Shown here: positions 12,201 to 21,200 of the stretch, in pieces
Position numbering within the stretch: the first letter of the stretch is position 1
How the letters are laid out: every line of letters starts with the position of its first letter
Origin: Sphacelaria rigidula
Lineage: Eukaryota; Phaeophyceae; Sphacelariales
Assembly: GCA_964200075.2 (NCBI GenBank)
Contig: CAXNAA020000280.1
Location: 1-23,179, forward strand
DNA: 23,179 nt
Reading direction: 5' to 3'
Position numbers and translations under genes: made by a program
Notes under the pieces: model-generated
The model's database searches: none
What the model was told of the DNA's origin: nothing
What the model saw: only the letters and a program-made list of their open reading frames with translations

Positions 12201-15200
12201 TTTTACCTCATCGACTGTCCCTGGATTCGATCGATTTCACCCTGCAACGTCACGACCGGGTACATGTATCAGTAGTAAGCGGATAACACGTATTTGCGCA
12301 CCTGACATCAAAGTCCATATCCTCCTGTTGCTGGGGCATTTGTTTGCTTCCATGGTCCTCCGCTTGAGCCACCGATTCTTCCAACGGTGCACAGGTGCAC
12401 CGCAGGCTCACAATCGCTGTCTCTGAAAAGCAACACCAACCACGAGGGTCATCAGGTCCCGCTACTAAGTCCCGAATCAAAAATTAAGCACAAGACGACC
12501 ACAGTCCTCGTACGCTGAAATAGTTGCGAAAACATGGCGCTGGTATCTGATCTTCGCCAATTCTACTGTTTCATCCAGCTGAACGATAGCTCGTGCAAAG
12601 TATCACCGACAAAAAGGAGCGTGCACAACCTCTAGAAACTGTTCCCAGAACCACGTGGAATTCTCGTATTATCTCGCGACAAGGCACATTCGACAAATAT
12701 GCACCGCATCACCTGGTGACCTTTCCACAGTTCCTTCCTTTTGTGGCCCCAGGATGACCAACCTGTCTCCATCACACAGCAAGCCTTGTCTATGAAGCAG
12801 TGTCTCCGGTACGTATAGCTTGACGCTTGCTGTCTTCACCAATCGGTACCCATCCTCGGGGTCAAGGAAGAATAGCTTCAACCTTCAACGTGATATTCGA
12901 TGAAAGTGTAGACAAGACGTTGAGGTTTGATGGGTGGATTTGGGGAGGGGGGGAGTAAGGTATAGTAGCTGTCAAGAGGCCTTGTCGTAGCAAATGATCG
13001 ATGTGGAACAGCACGAAACATTAATATCACACACAGCATCGTGGACACCAAGGGCACGTTCACATCTTTAAATATTTCCCACCAAGCTCAGTTTCGGCAC
13101 CAACTGGCTTCCGCTGGCATACATCTCTATTGGCTGATATCACGGCGTCGACACACACACCCAGCTGGGTTAAGCTCACCTACCACCTTGATCCCCATGC
13201 CCCAGTTCATCTTCGCCGCTCTGTGATCCCCTTCGAGTCTCTTGTTCGCCCTCGGCGTGCACAAGAATAATATGCCTCGAGTCGGTGATCATGACCGGAA
13301 AAGGCAAAGTTTTTGCATCTCTGTCTCCGCACGTAAAACCGCTCGGAGCCCCCCTAGACACACCCCGCACTGTCAAGCACCTCAACAGACACGGAGGTGG
13401 GACGTCGGTAGGTCGAGTTCCACGAGGTAGCGCCAAGCTATATCGGACGAACCTATTATTGTTAGGACCAGTGAGACGGAGTGAGGTGAAGGGGTTTGCC
13501 GGTCACAGCGACTACTCAACTTTTTTTGTCGGGTGTGCTGGCTGAACATCAACGACTGCCACTCATCCCAACAGCATTACAGCACCGACCTTGTTGACGT
13601 CGCCGACGGGAAAAACAGCAAATAAAGGGCCCTTCAAAAAATGGACTTGGAACACGTGAAAAAATAATCCAAGGGTATAACCTTAGTTCCTTTTCAACAC
13701 GTACCTGGCCAGCTTGTCAGATTCGTCGCCACTGGTGACTCGTACGGAGCAAGTCGTTTCTCCGCCCTCGCGTTCCGCTTCTTCTCCTGCCCCGACTCCC
13801 TCGCGCTGTTCCGGGGCGCCCCATCGCCCCACAGCAGTCCATGAGTGCCCGCTGACAGACACTTCCACCACCATGCTATTGTTGTGTGTTTGATGGTGGG
13901 GTAGGAGATTCATGCACATGGCACGAGAGGCAACGGAGATGGGTGGTGGTGTCGGTGGAGGTTGTATGATATTCGAGTAACTTTAATGCTGTCTTTGGCG
14001 ATGAGGCTCTAGTAGTGTCGGTTTGCTCTCGCCCACCGCTGTACGGATGTCACGTATACGCGCTCATCATGGGTTGAGACCACTTGGTAATATTGAATTG
14101 TGGAATTTTGATGAACAGCAGTCTGCCTCAACTTTGTTTAAACGGGCAGAACTCAATACAGCATGAAACATGAATAAACCCAGTTTCGTCTGTACAACCC
14201 ACTCGATGATTAGCCGCATCACCCCGATCCACGACTAAGTTCCCCCGCACATAACCCACTCACCTACCAACGGCGTCAGCGAACGCCGCCTCGGATCCCA
14301 ACGCTAACTCAATGCCGACCTCCCGGATGTTCCGAGGGCGGCCTAAATCCACCTCGATAATGCGATCACTATCAGTAGGAGCGAAAGAAAAGGCCACATC
14401 AGACGCTGAGGAAGGACCAGAGGAGTTCCGTGGGGGGAAGCATTGCCGTTGTGAAGGGTCCTGTACAAGAAGATTGTGCTGCAATCGAATTCAATTTGCG
14501 GGGGGCGGGGGTGGGGTTGTGTATAAACGGCGCGGATAACCTGTGTGCTTGTGAGCTGAAGGCCATTCACTGCAACCGGGCTGCTTCCACGAGGTCGGCA
14601 TCCAAGACGGACAACGAGTGCAGTGAGAACCTTCAAGGGATTTTCTTTTCCAATATCTTGGGGCGAGAATGGGGGTACTGTGCCGCGCTTGGCCCGCGCG
14701 TTGGCTTGACCAGCAACCTACCCCTTCCGAGCGAGTCGTGAAGGAAGGAATTCTCCAGGTCAAACTCGAGATACGCCAAGCTGGTCCGAATTCAGCACCG
14801 TCGAATGGTTACAATTCATGATCGTCGCATATCAACATCAATTGAGCGGTATGAATCCCGCCGTGGTCACAATGTAGACGTATTTAAGGTGAAACAACCG
14901 AAACACTCGCTGAAGGCGACTTGAAGAATGGGAAGATGAAAAAGAAAGGGAAAAGCAGAGTGGGCTGGGGAAAATTATGAGGGGGAAAAGAAACGCAGAA
15001 GGAGAGGGAGAAAAGATGAGAGAGGCTCAAGGCCAAATCATATCTAGTACATTTAGTACCAGTCCCGAGAAAGAAAAAAAACGACAGGCCCCTGCTGGAC
15101 GTCAACGCTTGAATTGAAACTTGAAGATCCAGGGAAAATACGGCAAACGTGAAACGCGTGTACTGCTCGCGCACCTGCAAAATGCCGCCCGAAGTGTCTG

Positions 15201-18200
15201 AGTTGGATGAACACCTGGTTACGACGGCTCCAACCGCTGCATCTGCAAACTCTAGCAGCTCGTCTTCCCCCTGTCCATCCACCAACCTAGAATTGGAGCT
15301 GTCTATGATACCACCGGCATTGAATTGCCCCGCTTCATCCGCAGTGGCATCCTCATACCCGACCTTGGCCGAGCCTTCCGACCAAGTATGAAACCCGGGG
15401 ATGGGGAGATCCGTCAGGCTAATGACACTCTCCAAAGAGAGGTCGGAGAGTCTGAATACCGCTACCTCGTGCGCTGAAAGCGCACCGGATGCCTGACAAT
15501 GGAACGACGACGGTAGAAAGCTATAATTTTGCCATATTCTCGGCAAAGGGATGGTGCTGATTCCTGGGATTTCGATCTGCGGTTGTTTCACCTTCATGAG
15601 CCACAACATGACATCGGGTGCACATTAGAGTGGACACGAGACTGGACTTTGTCAAGGAGAGGTCCGGTCGTTTGCTTGCGGGGTCTCACGTCATAAATTG
15701 CTCATGATCTGGAACAAATTTCCTTTTACACGAGTGGCCAAACGCGATGTTTGTCGCCGATTTCACTGCACTCGTTTACAACACCTTTTGGAACATGAAA
15801 ATATTGACCACTGGTTGCTGATCTAGCGTGTTGTTCTAAAAACAGCCTGGACATGTTATCGCAAAGAAGTGATGAAAAAGGTCGCCGCGGCCCAGTGACG
15901 TGCGTAATTCGTGCACGAGTGATGCCGCGAAAGCCCTCCCCCCTCGAAAGCAGTCCCACGTTGTCACGAGAGGAATGACCGTAGTATCATATGAGTGACT
16001 TTAGCTGAAATGATGCCAAGCGTGGGAGTTCAGAGCTACTCGGTGTGCTGGGGGGGGGGGGGAATATCGCGGGATCACTCACACCACTGGCCAGCTTGGG
16101 CGCAAGGTTGCGAGTTCAGATTCAGATAGACACCGTAGCTTTTCAGCAGAGTGTGCTTTTTGTTGTTGAAATCGCCGGGACAGGGCGCGAGAGGCAACTG
16201 AACTTCAGTGAGAGCTGACGCGGTGTGGAACTGCTGACTCAATTCTCGATAACTATACATCAGGACGGTCACGGGGAGAGACCGGTTGATCCCACGAGAC
16301 AAGCAATTCGTCCCGAAGAAGGGCAGGGGTTGCGGGCATGACGACGAAACAAAAACAATAATAGGGGGTCGAGTTGTAGCGAATTTCAAGGGGGTGTGCC
16401 ATCATTGCGGCAAGGTAGTCCTCTCGAAAGCCATGCCGCTTGGAATCTCGTCACGGAGACCACGTCAGAAACTTGCAACATGCACTTAAACAACACCTCA
16501 ACTCTCCAAATTAAACGCCAACAAGATTGCGCTGCGTTGCAAGCGTTATGTGCGTACAAACCATCCTCCTCACGACCGCAACCCGACGTACCTTCTCGCG
16601 AAGAAATAACTTTCCCCCCGCCAACGCTAGCCACACCGGGCGAATTGCTGTCTTCCCTTCCCGCCCTGTGGAAACAGCGGAAGGGCTCTCATTCCTCTCT
16701 AAGTGAACGCTAGATCGCCTGCCGTCGGCATGTCCTCCTGTCTCGTTATCTCCATTCCAGGTGGGGGGGACTCTGGCTCGCGTCTGTTGCCATGATTATC
16801 GTCAAGTTTTCAACGCGCATGAAAATTGAGAGTACTCGAAAATGGGCGTCAAGTAAAACCGACGAGTGCTTAACATGGGCATGGTATCGAAGAACTATAC
16901 TTCACGAAGTAAGTTTTTTGTCCATTGCAACTGTTGACCATATATTGTCCGATACGTGAAAAATTACACAACAAAAAAAAACGGTATCGGCACTACCCAC
17001 GCTCAGCAATCGACATTTTTCAAAGTAACACGCGACGTTTCGACAGCAACATATTTATCTCGCGTACTTCACGCAGTGCATTTTTTGTTCATTGCAAGTG
17101 TTGACCATATATTGTCCAAGGTGTGAAATGTTACACAACTAAAAACAAATTCGGTATCGGCACTACCCACGCTGAGCAATCGACATTTTTCAAAATTATC
17201 ACGTGACGTTTCGACGGCAACATATTCATCTCGCGTTCTTCCTCATCCACAGCAATGTCATTCCCGAGGTAAATGATGCGTGGTGATCATGATAGTCACG
17301 GCTTTCCTCGAAATTGACAAGCCTTGTCGGTCTGAGAGCCTTTTTCTGCACGATTTAAGCGGCAAACAAGTCATGTCGTATCACCACCAAATCATTCCAG
17401 GGGTCCGGCTGTGGCCAGCTGCTGAAGTGAAGCGGCATGACCTCAAGAGTTTCTCATCGCCGTATTCTCACCGATTCAGGGGCTATGGCGTCCCCCGTGA
17501 CAGGATCGAGAATCGTGATAACTTCATCCTCTCCCCCCAATTCAGCTCTTTCCTCGCTGTCCATGCTCCCCATCTCGGAATCCTCCAGCTCATATGTAAA
17601 CATCGGCAACCAGCCCACAGGATTCGTCGGCCATGGCTGAGGGTCGCATCGACAGATCAGGGCACATGATCAGGCGATCAGGGAGAACTCGGGTGGAAAA
17701 TGGATAGTAATGTAGTCATACGCCATGCCATGGTACATGAACTTCACACAGCGTTGTGCCCCGGCAAACCACAACAGTCGGTCACATATCCCGTCATTTT
17801 GAAGATTTTGAAAACTGTGGGACATCAAATCACCAGCTAACAGCGAAAAACCGCCCCAAATCTGATCAGCACGGACTTGTTGTAACCCTTGGAGCGCTCG
17901 AAGATGGATGTCCTCGTCGGACAACCAGTTGATGAGTGAATACGATGCCTACTCGAGAGATTGAACTACTTGAACCGTCAAGGTCTTTGGAACAAGTACG
18001 CAAAAATCAAGCTTGGACCAGAATCAACGCGTGAAAAAATAGGCACATGAAATATTTCAAGTACGTGATGCACAGGGCGGCTTCAAGCAGGATATTGGAG
18101 TATTGTCATTATTCGGTCATAAGCGACGGTCTTGTATACGTGGCTCGTCCTTTGTAATGCGATCTTCGGGGTGCATGCTCAACTTGTGTGCGGCGTGTAA

Positions 18201-21200
18201 ACTACATACTACGAGCACACCACCAGCGAGCACGCGGCAGAATTGTGCATTCAAATATTTCAACTCATGAAACCCTCTACACCTCGACAGCCCTCTACTG
18301 TACACACTGCCTGTAGCCCATCAAGGCCGCAGCACTGAGCAGGAGCCCACGTGGCGGTCTTCCTACAAGCTGAGCAATCTTTGCAACACTCCATTGGTAT
18401 TGATCTGTTGAGTTTTCGTGAACGGAGCATTGGCCGACAAAAACTGAGTTGCCTCGCCCCGGCTAGCTAGTCAAACGCAGTTGTTTCAACTGTAGACAAG
18501 CTCTACGGATTCAGGTGGCTGTGGGCATGTAATGTGCTCAAAACCAGCGACATGGCTAGGCTCGGTCATGGAAGTACTAGCCAAGAAAAAAAACAAAAAC
18601 CACGCTGTTCGGCATGGCTTCCTTGGTTTTCAATGAGTATATGATGGGAGAACCTCCAGGTAAGGGACGCAACTGTCCACCCACCCACTCACACTCACCT
18701 CGTCAAGATTCGATCGTCGTAGAATGCGGACCCTGTACCAGCGGTAGCCATGAACAACCTTGTGGCACCAAATTTCGCCCTCATCACCCACGTCGATCGA
18801 ACCCATATTGGCAGAAAAGTCATCTTGAAGGGCGAAGTCATCAGGATGCCCGGATTCCGGAACCTGTGACGTGGACAAAAACACAAAGTCACGTCGAAGC
18901 AAACAGCCGGTTGTAGGATGGGGTAGTGCGAACACGCCTCTCACCTCAATCACTACATCGTACGCTGTTCGGCTATCGCCTTTAACACAAAATTCACGAG
19001 AGACAGCGAATCGCCCGACTCCGATAGCTTTGCAGGATACTGCAATTGAACGTAAACAGACACATGCATGGTGTGCGCATCGCACACGCCACCAGACCAA
19101 TCCACGCCAAACAAGATAAGCAGAGCGGTGTAGAGCGCCGTATTATGAAACAGCACAGCACACACAGCACACACGTGCAAGCATGCTTCTTAACCTGAGA
19201 AAGCAACTGCCAGTCTTCGATGGCCCTGAACCTAAGCAGCCCCGGTCTACCCGCCGCAACATCTTCTGGGCGATCTCTCTCCCCACCAACTTCCCCCGTA
19301 TTCATCAATCGGGCCGCATCTCTCCTCTCGGTGAGCCGTGAATCCATGCCGCCCAGAATACTGTCCAGCGTTCTGTGGTCACACGACATGCATATCTTAG
19401 TCGGGTATTCTATTTCATGTAGTACATTAGGGGCAACGAACATCGGCAGCTTGGTCATACTCGGCGTGCCATGCACTCGATGCAAGTGCAGTAGGTGAGA
19501 GCGAAACAGTGAGACAAAACAGAGAGTGAGCAGGGGTTAAGCTGAGTCAGCTGTTTTTTGTCATTTTGCCAGTCGTGATTACCTCAAGGGGGAACTACCC
19601 CTCGACAGGGACAGCGTCCCATGAGAGTCCTGCCTTCCACGGTCCCCGTTGCTCTCTCCTCCAGAAGTCTCGGGCAGTCGTTCAGCGGCTGCTAGGGCCA
19701 CTCCAAAAGAGGCCGATCTTGGTGTGGTCAGGACCGGGACGCGATGCAGCCGTGCACCAGATGGAGAGCGCCTGCCAGGCGATGGGGTGTTCTCACGACT
19801 AGAATTAGCGATACCATCAGCGTCCATGATATCGTTCCCATCTTGATCTCCTACAACAGTAGCATCTTGGCTCTGTTCAGGGCTTCGGTTGCCAAGTGCA
19901 GCTGAGCTTTGCTCTAGACGTTCCGCTGCCATCAAGGCTGTACCAGGCTGTCGGAGTTGATGCGGCGCGTCGGGTCTCCGAAAATTGCTGGATTTCACCA
20001 GCGTGTTGTTTTGGTGGGGCGAGTAGTTGAACGAACATGTAATGAAAGCACTATATCAGTCAAGTTTGGTGAACGAGCACGACTTTAAATTCATGATCAA
20101 TTCAGTAAGTACTCCATCATGGAGAAAAAAAATGTTCAATAAAACCCAGACGAGCTGAGGGGGGGCTTGACAGCGTAACGCACAAAATTCAGCCACTCGC
20201 AAGAGAGGCACTGTGATCAACGACAAGAACGATTGAACGACGGACCGCCGCAGCACCGGTAGCACTGTGCAAAGCCTGCCAGGTGGAGCGTTACGTCAAC
20301 ATCCAAAGAGAGCGTAAACCTGCGAATGATATGTTTTCAACACAACGCAGTAGTACGGTAAAGTCGAGGGTGTAATCAAGCCGAAGCATCTACTTCTACT
20401 GAGCAATTGGATACCATGCAAGAACGTGCTAGGATTGACGTCGTTACGACGAATAGCATGACTTACCTGGAGTCTCCACCAGGGTCTCTGTAGTCGTTCT
20501 TCACAGAGGCAAAGCGGACGACATCGCGTGCAAACAACAAAAGGGCCACAACAAGAATGAGTGACGTTAGCAACAAGCCAAGCATTCACGCAGACTGTCC
20601 ACGAGCTGTTTCCGAGCATACAGCACGTAGCAAGCGGAAGGCAGAGGAAGCAGGTTGTTCTGTGCTAGTATGTGCCTCTGCATGGAACATCATTGTTTGT
20701 GAGGGGACAGACAACCAACTAAAGGCACCAGGACTGTTGCCATCAATCATCAACCACTGGTGATCGCGAGGGATCAACGTCGACGCGTTTGGATTTTAGC
20801 GGCTCCAACTCACGACATAACTGCTGTTGCCATCGGTATTGAGCCGTTCGCTTCAACGCAATTTGGCACCAAGAGGAGTTGATCAGCACCCAGAGGAGTT
20901 GATCAGAACATCTAACAGCATTTGCTTACATGACATACCTATCCTCCGCACCCAAAAGGCCTCATGACATGATCGACAACGCATACATTACAGTCAATAC
21001 CAGCAACAAGGGACATGTGCGAGTCACGGAGACTGAGCTTACAGGCAAGCAAACACCAGTGATGTGAAAGGCACACCCCTGGCATTCAACAGCCGGAACA
21101 ACCCCCGATAACGTACCAGAGGCGCCCACATGATGGGATCCGCACTGCCGTCGGTGATGAAAGAGCCCGTGTCACCTTCGCTATCTTCACTCAATTCTGC

